A stretch of 64,000 nt of DNA from NCBI GenBank assembly GCA_001599755.1, contig BCHX01000007.1:310001-374000 (forward strand), given 5' to 3'. How positions within the stretch are numbered: position 1 is the first letter of the stretch; every line of letters begins with the position of its first letter. The notes below the pieces were generated by a model. The model did no database searches. It had not been told where the DNA came from and saw only the letters and a program-made list of their open reading frames with translations. A program made the translations under genes and the position numbers. This stretch comes from Gliomastix tumulicola. Its lineage: Eukaryota; Ascomycota; Sordariomycetes; Hypocreales; Bionectriaceae. Shown here one piece after another: positions 1 to 15,000 of this stretch.

Positions 1-3000
1 TGGTTCGGCCGCGTCAATCTGATCAACGGATACGGCCCGGCAGAGGCATGCAACTATGCCTCCACGTACTCGTTCCAGTCAGCAGACGACTCACCATCGC
101 TGATTGGCCGTGGCTTCAGGAACTCGTGCTGGGTCGTCGAGCCGGACAACTACAACAAGCAAACCCCCACTGGCTGTGTCGGTGAGCTTATGATCCAAGG
201 TCCTACCCTGGCACGGGGATACGTCAACGATAGCGAGCGAACCAGCAGCGCCTTCATTGAGAACGTTGACTGGCTTCCTTCCACTGCGACTCGAGACCCC
301 TACAGGTTCTACCTCACGGGCGATTTGGTCCGACTCAAGCCCGACGGCGTTCTCGAGTTCCTCGGCCGCAAGGACAACCAGGTCAAGATCCGTGGCCAGC
401 GTCTCGAGCCTGGTGAGGTCGAGTACGTTATCAAGAGCGTTGAGCCCAGCATCGAGCATGCTGCGGTCGATGTGATTGCCGTTGAAAACCGCAAGGCGCT
501 TGTCGCGTTCATCAGCTTCGCCGCTGAGAACGAGGCCGAGGAGCAGGGCCACTTCCTTGAGCTCGATGACACTCTCCGGAAGACCCTCGTTGATCTTTCG
601 AACGAGCTCAAGACGCTCCTTGCCTCGTACATGGTGCCGAGCATGTTCATTCCTCTCCGGACCATGCCTCACAACGCCAGTATGAAGATTGACCGTCGGG
701 AGCTCCAAAACATGGCCACGACTCTCACTTCTTCCCAGAGGCTCCTGTTCTCCATGGTCACGCAGGAGAAGGTCCAGCCCACGACCGAGCTGGAGTTCAT
801 TCTTCGCGACGTCTGGGCCGAGGTTCTCAACATCGATCAGGGGGAAATCGGCAAGACCGACAGCTTCCTCCAGCTGGGCGGTGACTCCATCACGGCCATG
901 CACCTCGTCTCGAAGACGTACCAGCGTGGTCTTACCCTCAAGATCACCGACATCTTCAAGGACGCCCGTCTCGAGACCCTCGCCGCGCTGCTGGTTCCCG
1001 CCGAGAAGGCCAAGGTGTACACTGCGGCGCCCTTCAGCCTGCTTTCCACGACTGTGCAAACTGCCAAGCAGGCACTGGCCACACAGCTCAAGCTTGATGA
1101 CGGCCAAGAAATCGAGGACGCGTTCCCCTGCAATTCCCTCCAGCAGGGTCTGATCGCGCTCTCCGTCAAGCAGCCTGGCTCGTACATCGCCAAGAATGCC
1201 TTCCGTCTCTCGCAAGACGTCCATCTTAACCAGTTCATCGCTGCGTGGGAGAAGGTGGTCGAGCTGTGCGGAAACCTGCGGACGAGGATCGCCAACGTCA
1301 ACGACGTGGCTGTGCAGGCTGTTCTCAAGGGGGATATCCAGTGGGATTCCATCTGCGAGGTGGACTTCGCGACCAGCATGCGTGCTGCAAGCAAGGTCGA
1401 GATGACGTACGGCAGCAGACTCAACCGTTACTCTATCGCCAAGGACGCAGACGGTGCGCTGTATTTCATCTGGCTGAGCCACCACTCCGTCTTCGATGGT
1501 TGGAGCTTGGGCATCCTGACTGATGCCCTCAACAAGGCCTACTACAGCCAGCCCATGCGCCTGCTGCAGCCTTACTCGAGCTTCATCTCCTACGTCTCGC
1601 AGATCGATCAAGGCTCTGCTGAGACGTACTGGAAGGAGCAGCTGGACGGCGCTGAGCGGGCGCCCTTCCCTGCCCGTCTCCCCGTCTCTGACGCTGCGCC
1701 GAACACAGAGGTCGTGACCAGGAGCATTCACCTGCCTCGACCAGCCAATGCTTCCATCACCACTGCCTCTATCATCCGCGCTGCTTGGGCTGTCCTCCTT
1801 TCCCGGTACTGCGATATCGATGATATCACGTTTGGCGCTACCGTCTCGGGTCGCCAGGCGCCTGTGCCCGGTCTGGAATCCATGCCTGGACCGATGATCG
1901 CGACTGTTCCTGTTCGCGTTCGCGTCGATAAGGACCAGTCTGTTACGAAGTTCCTTCAGTCGATCCAGGACCAGGCCTTCGACATGATTCCCTTTGAGCA
2001 GTTTGGTCTCCAGAACATCGCCAAGTTGGACAGCTCCATGAAGGCTGCCTGTGACTTCTCCAGCTTGATGGTTGTGCAGCCTGTGCAGAAGATGGGCGTT
2101 GCCGAGAACATCGACAACGCGCTGCTCAAGCCCGCTGAGACGCAGACCCTTGAGGAGTCCATGCAAGGATACTTCAACTACCCTCTGGTCATGCAGGGTG
2201 CCTTGTCCGACGACCACGTCGAGCTCCTCCTCATCTACGAGGCGTCTATCCTCCAGAAGTCGCAGATCCAGGCCATGGCCACACAGTACGAGCACCTCGT
2301 TCAGGGAATGCTCGCTGCTGCCGATGGAGAGCAGACTCTGGGTGACTTAACCATGACTTCGGCCTGGGATGTTGAGAAGGCGTTCGCTGCTAACGCCGTC
2401 CGTCCGACCGTTGTTGAGGACTGCTTCCACACGATGTTGCAGAAGCAAGCCTCGATCCGACCCAATGCCTCGGCTATCGAGGCCTGGGATGGAAAGATGA
2501 CATACAGCCAGCTTGACGAGGCAGCTAATCGTCTTGCCCATCACTTGATCAGCAAGTTCCACGTCAAGCAAGGCGACATTATCCACGTCTGCTTCGAGAA
2601 GTCGCTCTGGCACTTTGTCTCGATCATTGCCATCAACAAGGCTGGTGCTACCTGGTCTCCCTTCGACCCGTCCCAGCCTTCCCAGCGTCATCAGCAGATC
2701 GCCGCCCAAACCGACTCAACGCTCTGCTTGGTCTCCTCCTCAACCGAGGAGTCCTGCTCCAAGTTCATGCAGAGCGTTCTGCACGTTGGGCCTGCTCTCG
2801 ACGAGGCACTGAGTGTCGACACCTCTTCATCTGCTCCTGATGTTGAGGTGCCGTCTGATGTCCCGGCCTACATCCTGTTTACCTCGGGAAGTACCGGTGT
2901 GCCGAAGGGCTTCATCATCTCCCACCGTGCGGCTTGCACGAGCGCGATCAATATTTGGGCTAGACTCCGAGGCAACCCCGACGTGCGCATGATGCAGTTC

Positions 3001-6000
3001 GCATCCTACGTGTTCGATCTATCGATCGGTGAGATTATCGCGCCCCTGGTCTCTGGTGCCACGATCTGCGTGCCTGCTGAAGACGTCCGTCTCAACGGCA
3101 TCGTGGAATTCATCCGGGACTACAACATCAACTTCGCGTTCCTGACGCCCGCATTTGCCCGAACGATCGACCCGTCTGATGTTCCCTCGCTCGACCTCAT
3201 GCTCCTCGCCGGTGAGGCCGTTGGTCAGGATATCCTGAATACCTGGTTCGGAAAGGTCAGACTCGTCAATGGCTGGGGACCTGCCGAGACGACGGTCTTC
3301 AGCACCCTCCACGAGTACCGCTCTACCCAGGAATCGCCTGCCACCATCGGAACCAGCGTTGGCAGCAACGTGTGGATCGTGAACCCGGACAACCACCAAG
3401 AACTCACGCCGTTCGGACTGATCGGTGAAGCGGTTATCCAGGGTCCTACGTTACTTCAGGAGTATCTCGCTGATCCTGAGAAGACCAAGGCCACGATCAT
3501 GTACAACGTTCCCGAGTGGGCGCCCGAGCACAACCAGAAGAACTGGAACCGGATGTACAAGTCCGGTGACCTGTGCCGATACAACGCGGACGGTACTATC
3601 GAGTTCATCGGTCGCAAGGACAGCCAGATCAAGATCCGCGGCTTCCGTGTTGAGCTGGGAGAAATCGAGCATCATATCCGGACGACCCTTGCCGGTGTCT
3701 CCCAGGTCGGCGTCGACGTGATCGAGACGCAGGCTGGATCCAAGGCCCTCGTTGCCTACCTGTGCTTCAGCAACGCGAGCCGCGTGGCTGGCGACGGTCT
3801 TGGTCTCGACGGCATGTTCATGCCTCTGACCAAGGAGCTCTCCGAGCAACTGGCCGGCCTAGTCAGCGACCTCAAGGTGATCCTTCCTTCCTACATGATC
3901 CCGTCGCTCTGGATTCCCTGCCAGTTCATGCCCTTCATCACGTCTACGAAACTCGATCGCAAGACGCTCAAGGCCCAGGCGAGAGGCCTGGATCAGGACG
4001 AGGTGGCCGTCTATTCTCTGCGCGACTCGGAGAAGCGGGCGCCCGAAACAGACCTCGAGTGGCAGTTGCAGGCCATCTGGGCCGAGGTCCTGAATATCCC
4101 TGCCGATTCCATCGGTCGGGACGACAGCTTCCTGAGCATTGGCGGAGATTCCATCACGGCGATCAATCTGATGAACACCGCGCGCAAGCACGGAATCGCC
4201 GTCACGGTCAAGGACATCTTCCGCGATCCGCGCCTCTCTGCCGTCGCGGCTGTGGCTGCCCAGTCCACTCTGTCTACCCAGAGCTGGACGGCCGAGCCAT
4301 TCGAGATGCTCACCGAGGATGACCGAAGAGTCGTCTTCGAGAGCAACTGGCGCGAGGACTGTGGCCTCCCGCAGGATGCCCAGATCGACGATGCCTATCC
4401 TCTTTCTTCGCTTCAGGAGGGTCTCATCGCCATGGCCGAGAAGCTTGCCAACTCCTACATCAGCAAGTACATCTTCAAGGTCCCTGCTCACGTCGACCTT
4501 GACCGCTTCAAGGCCGCCTGGGAGGAAACGGTCCGTCTCTGCTCCAACCTGCGGACCAGGATCATCCGCTCCAAGGATCGCGCCGTCCAGGTCATCCTCA
4601 AGGACGAGCACTCCTGGGAGAACACGGGCATCCAGACTCTGCGGGACTTCGTCAACACTACTCACGGATATGAGATGACCTACGGCTCGCGACTCTCCCG
4701 CCACGCTCTTCTCACTACCCCCAGCGGCGAGACGTACTTCTGCTGGGTCATCCACCACTCCGTCGTTGATGGATGGTGCCTCAAAGTCGTGTTCAACACC
4801 CTCATGTCTGTCTACTGGCAGCAGCCCGTTCCCAGCATGCTTCCCTTCTCCAGCTTCATCAAGTACGTCCAGAACATAGACCTCGACGCTGCCAAGCAGT
4901 ACTGGCACAAGGAGCTGGACGGTGCTGTCAAGACGCCCTTCCCTCGCCCCAGCGTCCAGGGTAGTAGTCAGCCTGAGTACGGCATGTTCCACAAGTCCAT
5001 CGTGACGCCGCCTATGAAGGGTTCCATCACCCGAGCCTCGGTTCTGCGTGCGGCGTGGTCCATCGTTCTGGCCCGTCACAGCTCTCTCGAGGATGTCTCG
5101 TTTGGTGCCACCATCTCCGGTCGCAATGCGGCTGTTGATGGCCTCACGAGCATGGTCGGTCCTGCTATTGCCACTGTGCCGGTCCGTGTGCACGTCAACG
5201 GCAGTGCTTCCGTGACCGATTTCCTCAGCAGCATCCAGCTCCAAGCCTCGGAGATGTCCACGTACGAGCAGTTCGGCCTGCAGAACATCTCCAAGGTCAG
5301 CGCGGACGCCCGCGAAGCCTGTGACTTCTCGAGCTTGGTCGTCATCCAGCCTAAGCAGTCGATTGAGATCACCGACGCCACTGCTGCGGATGACTCGGTC
5401 GTCAGCTACTCCCTGTTCGCTGGCGGCGATGAGGAGCAGAAGATCATGGAGGAGGAGATGGACCACTACTTCAACTATCCTCTCGTGATGGTGGCCTCGC
5501 TGCTGACTGACCGCATCGATATCCGCTTCTCGTACGAGAAATCGTCCGTCTCGGCCATCGACATGGAAGCCATCGCTTACCAGGTTGAAAACGCCATGGA
5601 GCAACTCATGGCGAGCACCAACAAGGCTGTCAAGGATATTTCTCTCGTTGGCGAGTGGGAAGCCCAGCATGCCTTGCAGCACACCTATCTCAAGCCCTCA
5701 ACCGACGCTTGCATCCATGCCCTGATCGATCAGCAGATCAAGACTCAGCCTGATGCCCCTGCCATCGTTGCTTGGGACGGTGAGCTGAGCTACGCTGACC
5801 TTGGCCGCCACGCCTATGCCCTGTCTCACAGGCTGCAGCAACTCGGCGTTGGCCCCGAGACGATTGTACCGTTCCTCTTCCCCAAGTCCGCCTGGGCAGC
5901 AGTGTCTATGCTTGCTGTCGTCATGGCCGGCGGTGCATTCGTTCCTCTAGACCCCGAGGCTCCTTCTGCCCGTCTCAAGGGCCTCATCGAAGACACGCAG

Positions 6001-9000
6001 GCCAAGCTTCTCCTTGCCTCCCCGGCATGCCGGGACGTTGTCGAGGAGCTGGGCGTCATGGCGCAGTACATCGACAGGGCATCCCTTGAGGAGATCCCAT
6101 CCCAGGTCAGCTATCCCGACTCTGGTGTGGTACCTTCGAACGCTAGCTTCGTGATCTTCACTTCCGGTTCGACTGGTAAGCCCAAGGGCATGCTCCACGA
6201 TCATAAGTCTCTCTGCTCTGCCATCGACGCCTACACGGAGAAGATGAGCTATGGCCCTGGCACGAGGGTGTTTACCTTCTCTGCCTACACCTTCGACTGG
6301 GGCATCATGGACGTCATGGGCCCCTTGTCGCGTGGCGCTTGCATCTGCGTTCCTTCCGAGTACCAGCGATTCAATGCCCTCGCCGAGAGTATTCGCACCA
6401 TGGAGGCCAACTGGGCCTTCTTCACGCCGACTGTGGCTGGCCTGGTCAACCCGGCCGAGGTCCCTCTCCTCAAGGACATCGGTCTAGGAGGCGAGGCCAT
6501 CAGCCAGCAGCTCGCAGACCGATGGAGAGGCTTTGCCAACCTCCACAACTTCTACGGTCCCTCCGAGGCCACCATCAACGGCTACCAGCTTGTCGGTGCC
6601 TACGACAACCTCAACAACATCGGCAACCCCATGTCTTCTGCCTGGTGGGCTGTTGACCCCGATAACATCACTCAGCTTGTGCCCATCGGCTGTGTCGGTG
6701 AGCTTCTCATCCAGGGACCGCTCCTCGCCCGCGGTTACATCAATGCGGATGAGAAGGCCAACAAGGCTTGGCTGCGTGACGTTGACTGGCTACCTGGTCA
6801 GGAGCCTTGCCGAGCCTACCGCACGGGTGATCTCGTCCGCCGCAACGGTGACGGGACATTCGATTATGTCGGCCGTATGGACTCGCAGGTCAAGATCCAC
6901 GGACAGCGTGTTGAGCTCGGCGAGATCGAAGCCCAGCTCAGCAACTTCCTCCCCGAGAACATGGCCGGTCTCATCGATCTTGCACGCGATGAGGTCACTA
7001 ACAGCAAGTCTCTCGTTGCGCTCCTGTGGTACACAAGCGGTCCTCAGACTGAAGGTGCTGCCCAGCTCGCCTCTGAGGTAACGAAGGAGATGCGCGATCT
7101 GATCTCCGGACTCGAGTACTCCCTCGAGACCGTCCTTACCTCCGTCATGGTCCCTCGCCTGTATCTCGTCTTTGAGGGTACACCTGAGAAGACGTCGTCG
7201 GGCAAGATGGACCGCCGGAAGCTCAAGACCCTCGCAAGCCAATACACCACCGAGGAGAAGCTGCGCTTCGCTGTTGGCGACGATGATAACAAGCAGCCGC
7301 CCGAGACGGAGACCGAGTTCCTGGTCCGCGACATGTGGGCTCAGCTCCTGAACATCTCTGCCGAGAGCATTGGTAGAGGCGACAGCTTCTTGCGTCTGGG
7401 AGGTGACTCCATCACGGCTATCCGACTCGTGTCGATGGCGTCGGAGAAGGGCCTGAGCATCACTGTCAACTCGATCTTCAAGGATCCTCGCCTGCACGCT
7501 CTTGCTGCCTCTGCCACTACCGCCGAGGCCCCGGTCTCTTATGCCACGGCTCCGTTCGAGATGCTCCCCTCTCTCGACATCGAGACGATCAAGCAGGAGT
7601 TTGCGTCCGCATGCCAGCTCACGCCCGAGCAGTCCATCGAGGACGCCTACCCGTGCAACTCCCTCCAGCAGGGTCTCATGGCGCTGTCTGTGAAGCAGCC
7701 AGGTTCCTACATTGCCACCCACGGCTACCAATTGGGAGCCGATGTTGATATCAATGTCTTCGCAGCCGCCTGGGCTAAGACCGTCGAGCTCTGTGGCAAC
7801 CTGAGGACTCGCATCATGGAGATCAACGGCACCTCAGTCCAAGCTGTCATCAAGAACGACGTCGAGTGGGATTTCTTTGACAATGCCAGCCTGAAGGACG
7901 TTGTCGCTACAACGGACAACATCCAGATGACATATGCCACTCGCCTGAACCGCTACAGCCTTGCTCGGGGCACGGATGGGTTCTACTATTTCATGTGGCA
8001 CAGCCATCACTCTGTCTTCGACGGATGGAGTCTGGGTCTGGTCATCAACACCCTCATGAAATGCTACTATAACATCGAGACGCATGATCTGAAGCCATAC
8101 TCTGGCTTTATTTCGTACATCTCCAAGATCGAGACCTCGGCTGCCGAGGCTTATTGGAGAGAACAGCTCCTCGGTGCTCAACGGGCCTCGTTCCCGCCTC
8201 AGCCATCATCTGGAAGCAGCACGACCCAGGCGGTCACCAAGACCATCAGCCTGCCTGAATCCCTCAGCAGCTCTTCGATCACCAAGGCTACTGTGATCCG
8301 GGCCGCCTGGGCCATGGTCCTCGCCGCCTATTGTGATACTCAGGACATCACCTTCGGCGCTACCGTGTCTGGACGACAGGCCCCTGTGCCTGGTCTGGAG
8401 TCCATGGCCGGCCCTGCTATTGCTACCATCCCTGTGCGCATTCGTGTCAACCAGGACCAGACTGTTGACCAGTTCCTGCAAGCTGTGCAGGATCAGGCTA
8501 TGGAGATGGTGGCCTTTGAGCAGTTTGGTCTGCAGAACATCTCGAAGCTTGACCCAACGATGAAGGACGCCTGTGACTTCTCGAGTCTCATGGTCGTCCA
8601 GCCGTTCCAGAAGATGGGTCTTACCGATCTGACCAACACGCCTCTCCTGTCTCCCGCCACCTCGCAGACCGATATCATGAAGCAGACCATCCAGAACTAC
8701 TTCACCTATCCGCTCGTAATGCAGGGCACGCTATATGACGACCGAGTCGAGCTGTTCCTGATCTACGACGACAGTGTGCTGCAGCGACCCCAACTAGAGG
8801 CCATGGCCCAGCAGTACGACCACGTTGTCCAGCAGCTCTTCACCTCGGACGGAGCCTCGACCCTCAGCTCCGTCTCCATCGCCGGTCCTTGGGATCTGCA
8901 GCGCGGCATCGAGCTCAATACGGACATGCCTGTCGTCGTCGATCGCTGCCTCCACGAGATGATCGAGGCTCAGGCTTTCGAGCATCCCGACAATGTGGCT

Positions 9001-12000
9001 ATCAGCGCCTGGGACAGAGACTTCACCTACAAGGAGCTCAATGAGGCTGCCAACAGGCTCGCCCGCCTGCTCATTGACACTCACAATGTTCAGGTTGAGG
9101 ACCTCATCCACGTGTGCTTCGACAAGTCAGCATGGCACTTTGTTGCCATCCTGGCCATCAACAAGGCGGGAGGTGCCTGGGTCCCCTTGGACCCCTCTCA
9201 CCCACACGGACGCAAGATGCAGGTTGTCAGTCAAACCAAGTCCAAGCTGGCACTTGTATCCCCCTCGAACGCCCAGAGCTGCGCCGACCTGAACCTGGCC
9301 GTCCTCGAGGTCACCCCTGAGCTCGACGAGCAGCTCATCAACGACATGGGCAAGATCGTGCCGACTCCCGTCGTTGCCGTCGGTCCTCGCAACGTCTGCT
9401 ACATCCTCTTCACGTCCGGAAGTACCGGCACGCCCAAGGGTCTCGTCATGGAGCACGGCTCTGCCTGCAGCGCCCAGACCCATCATATCCGCCGCCTCCA
9501 ATTCACGCCCGAGGTCAGGATCCTGCAGTTCGCCGCCTTCGTCTTCGACCTCTCTATCGGTGAGATCCTGGGCCCTCTCGTCTCAGGTGCCTGCATCTGC
9601 GTGCCGTCCGAATACGACAAGATGAACAGGCTCGCAGGCTTCTGCCGCGACTTCAACGTCACGTGGGCGTATCTGACGCCTGCCTTTGTGCGGACGCTCG
9701 ATCCCAAGGATTTCCCGACCTGGGAGCTTCTGCTGCTTGGCGGCGAGGCTGTCGGTCAGGATCTGTTCGACACGTGGTTCGGCAAGCTCCGATTCATCAA
9801 CGCCTGGGGCCCTGCCGAGGCTTGCTGCTTCGCCACATTCCACGAGTGGACGAACGTCAACGAGTCTCCGCTGACGATTGGTACGTCGGTGGGATCCATG
9901 TGCTGGGTCACTGATCCCCAGGATCCTCAGAAACTGGCGCCCATCGGTGTGGTCGGTGAAGTCGTTCTGCACGGTCCTTCTCTCCTCCGTGAATACCTCT
10001 CTCTGCCAGACCGCACCAAGGAGGCCATCGTGGACACGCTCCCTGCCTGGGCGCCACGCAACACGGAGAAGGGCTGGAACCGCTTCTACAAGTCCGGTGA
10101 TCTTTGCCGTTACAACGCCGACGGCACTCTCGAGTTCGTCAGCCGAAAGGACAGCCAGATCAAGATCCGAGGCTTCCGTGTCGAGCTGACAGAAATTGAG
10201 CACCACGTGCGATCTCTTCTGTCCGGCGTCGAGCAGGTTGGTGTTGATATGCTCAAGACCGAGGCTGGTCCTCGTCTCGTGGCGTACTTCTGCTTCTCCA
10301 ATGCTGGACGCGTTGCCGGCGTCAACTTGGATCTCGAGGCAGAGCCCATGTTCATGCCTGTTTCCCAGGATCTCTCTGACCAGCTGGCCATCATGATCAG
10401 CGAGTTGAAGATGAACCTCCCCGACTACATGGTGCCCAGTCTGTTCATCCCCTGCAACTACATGCCCTTCATCACCTCCACCAAGTTGGACCGCAAGACC
10501 CTGAAGGCAGAGACCCTGGCCCTCAGCCAGGAGTCGTACAACATGTACGCGCTCCAGACCACCGCACGACGCGCGCCGCAGACCGAGATGGAGAGCCGCA
10601 TGCAGGCGATGTGGTCCGAGGTCCTGCACATCTCGCCCGAGCACATTGGCTGCGACGACAGCTTCCTGGGCATCGGCGGTGACTCTATCAGTGCCATCCG
10701 TCTGATGAACACGGCCAGGAGTCAGGGCGTCACCATCACGGTTGCCGATATCTTCCGGGATCCGCGACTCTCGAGCATCGCCAAGGCTGCTACAATGTCT
10801 GGCGATGTCCCCGAGAAGACTTGGCTGGCCAAGCCTTTCGAGCTACTTGACGATGACGACCGTCATTTGATCTTCGACACGCCCTGGCGAACCACCCACG
10901 GGCTGCCGGGAGATATTGAGGTCGAGGACGCCTTCATGCTCTCGTCTCTGCAAGAGGGTCTGATTTCCATGGCCGAGAAGCTTCCAGGCTCGTATATTAC
11001 GAAGTATTTCTGGCGCATCCCGAGCAACGTTGACATTACACGCTTCATGCGTGCCTGGGAACAGACAGTCGAGAGATTCGGCAACCTGCGCACCAGGATG
11101 CTCCAGTCGAAGCGTCACGCTGTGCAGGTCATCATCAAGGAGAGCTTCGAGTGGGAGGACACCGAGGGCATGGACATCAACACCTTCTCGCAGTCCACGA
11201 AGAAGTACACCATGACCTATGGCTCGAAGCTATCGCGATACGCGATGGTCCCCACCACCAACGGGGAGACCTACTTCTGCTGGATTGTGCATCATTCCGT
11301 CATGGACGGTTGGTGCATGAAGCTGGCTCTGGACGCCCTCCACGGCTACTACTGGAACACCCCCATCGAGCCCGTCGTCTCCTTCTCGGGCTTCATCAAC
11401 TTCGTCACCAGCATGGATACTGATGCTGCCAATGACTACTGGAGCAAGCAGCTCGACGGCGCTGTTCGCCCGTCGTTCCCTCCTACCAACCCTCAGGGCC
11501 GCCCTCAGTCGCAGACTATGCACAAGGGCATCACTACGCCTACGACCCTTCCAGCGTCCATCACAAGGGCTACTATCCTTCGAGCTGCTTGGGCCATCGT
11601 GCTCTCGCGTCACTGTGGCAGCGACGACGTGTGCTTCGGTGCCACCGTCTCAGGCCGCAACGCCACTATCGACGGCCTGACCAACATGGCCGGTCCTGCC
11701 ATTGCCACCGTGCCAGTCCGTGTTCGCCTGGATGGCACCGTCTCTGTTGCCGAGCTTCTGAACGACATCCAGGTCCAGTCCGGTGACATGATCCAGTATG
11801 AGCAGTACGGTCTGCAGAACATTGCAAAGGCCAGCCAGAGCGCCCGCGACGCGTGTGACTTCTCCAGCTTGATGGTCATCCAGCCCAAGCAGTCCTTCCA
11901 CGGCATCGAGAGCATCGAGGGTGGTGGCGAGGAGCAGGCTTCCACCGAGGGCCACTACCTCTTCTCCCTCAACACCGACGACCTCGGCTTGACGGAGAGG

Positions 12001-15000
12001 GAGATGAGCAACTATTTCAACTACCCGCTCGTCATGGTGGCCGCCATGATCGACAGCCACATCGAGATCCAGTTCCACTACGACGAGAACTCCCTATCTC
12101 GTCTTGAGGTGGAGGCCATCTCCCACCAGCTCGACAACGTCATCCAGCAGCTGTTCTCTGAGGCTAAGACCTCGGTCAACGACCTGTCTCTCGTCAGCTC
12201 CTGGGAGGAGGAGCAGACACTTGCTCACTCGCACATCCAGCCGGCTCCCGAGGCTTGTGTGCACGATCTCATCAACCAGCAGATCCAGGCTCACCCCCAG
12301 GCCCAGGCTGTGTCCTCCTGGGAGGGCGGAATGACTTATGCCGAGCTTGGAAGGCATTCGTACGCCCTGGCTCACAAGCTGCAACAGCTTGGCGTCGGTC
12401 CTGGAACTGTCGTGCCCTTCTGCTTCCCCAAGAGCGTCTGGGCGGCTGTCTCGATGGTCGCTACTCTGATGGCCGGCGGCGTGTTCATGCCCCTTGATCC
12501 GGCTGCGCCCAAGAGCCGTCTCGCGGAGCTCATTAAGGATGCAGGTGCCAAGAGGCTGCTCGCATCGCCTTCCTCCCGGGATGCTGTGCAGGATCTTGGT
12601 CTTGAGGTCTTCTATGTTGATGAAGCTTCAGTCAAGGAGCTTCCCGAGCAGTCGAGCGCCCCGGCCTCGACTGTGACACCCTCAAGCGACAGTTTCATCA
12701 TCTTTACCTCCGGTTCCACCGGCAAGCCCAAGGGAATCAAGCACGACCACAACTCCCTGGGTGCATCCCTGCTCTCCTACACGTCTGAGCTGAACATCGG
12801 ACCAGGCTCGAGAGTCTTCGCCTACTCGGCCTATACCTTCGATCTCGGTATCACGGATGTTCTCGGCCCGCTTGCTCGGGGTGCCACTGTCTGCATCCCG
12901 TCCGACTCGGAGAGACTGAACGACATCGCCGGCTCTATCAACAGGCATCAGGCCGACTTCACATTCATGACGCCGACGGTCGCAGCCCTCATCAACCCTG
13001 CGCAGGTTCCCTCTTTGAAGAAACTTGCCTTTGCTGGTGAGGCCCTCAACAAGCAGGTCGTCGACCTCTGGAAGGGCCACAGCACTGCTCTCTACAACGC
13101 CTACGGTCCGGCAGAGGCCACCATTCAGAGCTGCCACCTCATTGATCTCGAGTCGGCCACCCTGAACAAGCTTGGTCGTCCGATCGCCTCTGCCTGGTGG
13201 GTTGTGAACTCCGAGAATATCAAGCAGCTCACACCCATCGGCTGCGTCGGCGAGCTCATCATCCAAGGCCCTCTTCTGGCCCGTGGCTACATCAACGCCA
13301 CCGAGGAAGCGAACAAGGTCTGGCTCGATAACGCCGACTGGCTGCCAGGCACTCCCCAGCGAGCCTACAGAACCGGTGATCTTGTCCGTCGGAACGCAGA
13401 CGGCACGTTCGACTACATCGGACGCAAGGACTCGCAGGTCAAGCTTCACGGTCAGCGAATCGAGCTTGGCGAGATCGAGTCCCAGATCGCCAAGTTCGTG
13501 CCCAGCAACATGGCCGCCATGACCGAACTCGTCCGTCACCAGGTTACTGGAAAGGACGCGCTCGTGGCACTGCTCTGGTACACGTCCGGCCCCCACTCTG
13601 AGCACGAGGGCTGCCAGCTGGCGACCGAGATCACCGAAGACATGCGTAGCCTCGTGTCCGGCCTCAACTACTCGCTGAGCTCGGTCCTCACATCGATCCT
13701 GCTGCCCAGCATGTACCTGGTCCTCCAGGGCATGCCTGAGACAACCACTTCCGGCAAGGTCGACCGCAAGAAGCTTCGCCAGCTCGCGAGCGATGCCTCT
13801 CTCAACCCGCCTTCTCTCGGTCAGGAGCAGCTTGCCGACTACGCTTCCTCTGCCGGCAAGACCAATCCTCCCGTGACTGAGATGGAGAAGCAGCTCCAGA
13901 CGCTGTGGTCTGCCGTGCTGAATGTGCCCACCGACGCTATCGGACGAGAGACGAGCTTCCTGCGTCTTGGTGGTGACTCGATTGCCTCCATCCAGCTTGT
14001 CACCATTGCTCGCGAGGTTGGCATCACTCTGCAGGTCAAGGACGTCTTCGAGGATCCCATCCTCTCCAGCGTTGCTGCTTGCTGCCAGCGGTCCGAGACC
14101 TCACTCCAGTCCAAGGAGCTCACTCGCTTCGGCCTGCTGGACGACAAGCAGCGCGACTTCGTCCTCAACGGTGACGCGAGTACGGTCTGCGGACTCGACA
14201 GCTCCGCCGTTATCCAGGATGCTTACCCGTGCACGTCTCTGCAGTCTGGTCTCCTGGCCATGACGATGAAGCAGCCTGGCGCCTATATCATGAAGCACGC
14301 CTACAGACTTACTAAGACCGCCGACATTGCCAAGTTCAAGGCGGCCTGGGAGCAGACCGTCAACGCCTGCGAGAACCTCCGCTCTCGCATCGTCAACCTC
14401 GACGGCGCTGTCTTCCAGATTGTCATCGCCAATGACATCCACTGGGAGGAGACCGACAAGTCCGTGCAGGACTTTGTCTCGGAGAGCCGCTTCCTGGACA
14501 TGGGCTACGGCACGCGCCTGAACCGATATGCCCTCATCGAGGAGGATGGCGAGACATACTTCATCCACATCTGCCACCACGCCATGGCTGACGGATGGTC
14601 GATGGGTCTCACGCTTTCGACTCTCCGGGGCTTCTACGACGGGCAGCAGCCCCCTGCCCTTGCACCTTATGCCGGTTTCATCCAGCATATCCAGAACATT
14701 GATCAGAGCAAGGCCGGTGCCTACTGGGAGGGTGAGCTCGCGGGAGCAACTCCTGCCGCCTTCCCTGGCTCTGCGAAGGCCTCTAAGCCTTCGTCAGACG
14801 ATGTGATGACCACACGCACAATCGATGAGGTCGTCCAGTGGCCACAGACAGGCGAAGATGGCCAGGTCACCAAGGCCTCCATTGTCCGCGCTGCTTGGGC
14901 CATGATCCTCGCCCGATACAGCGAGACAGATGACATTACCTTCGGCTCAACTGTCTCCGGCCGCACCGCTGCCGTCTCCGGTCTTGAGCGGATGAGCGGT

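Noticed and set aside
91..2295. Long minus-strand open frame of 734 codons opposite the NRPS, with similar ones at 3859-5682, 6790-7731, 9583-10644 and 17389-18339
   Set aside because: They mirror the codon bias of the plus-strand synthetase, have no domain motifs or starts of their own, and follow its GC-rich third positions.
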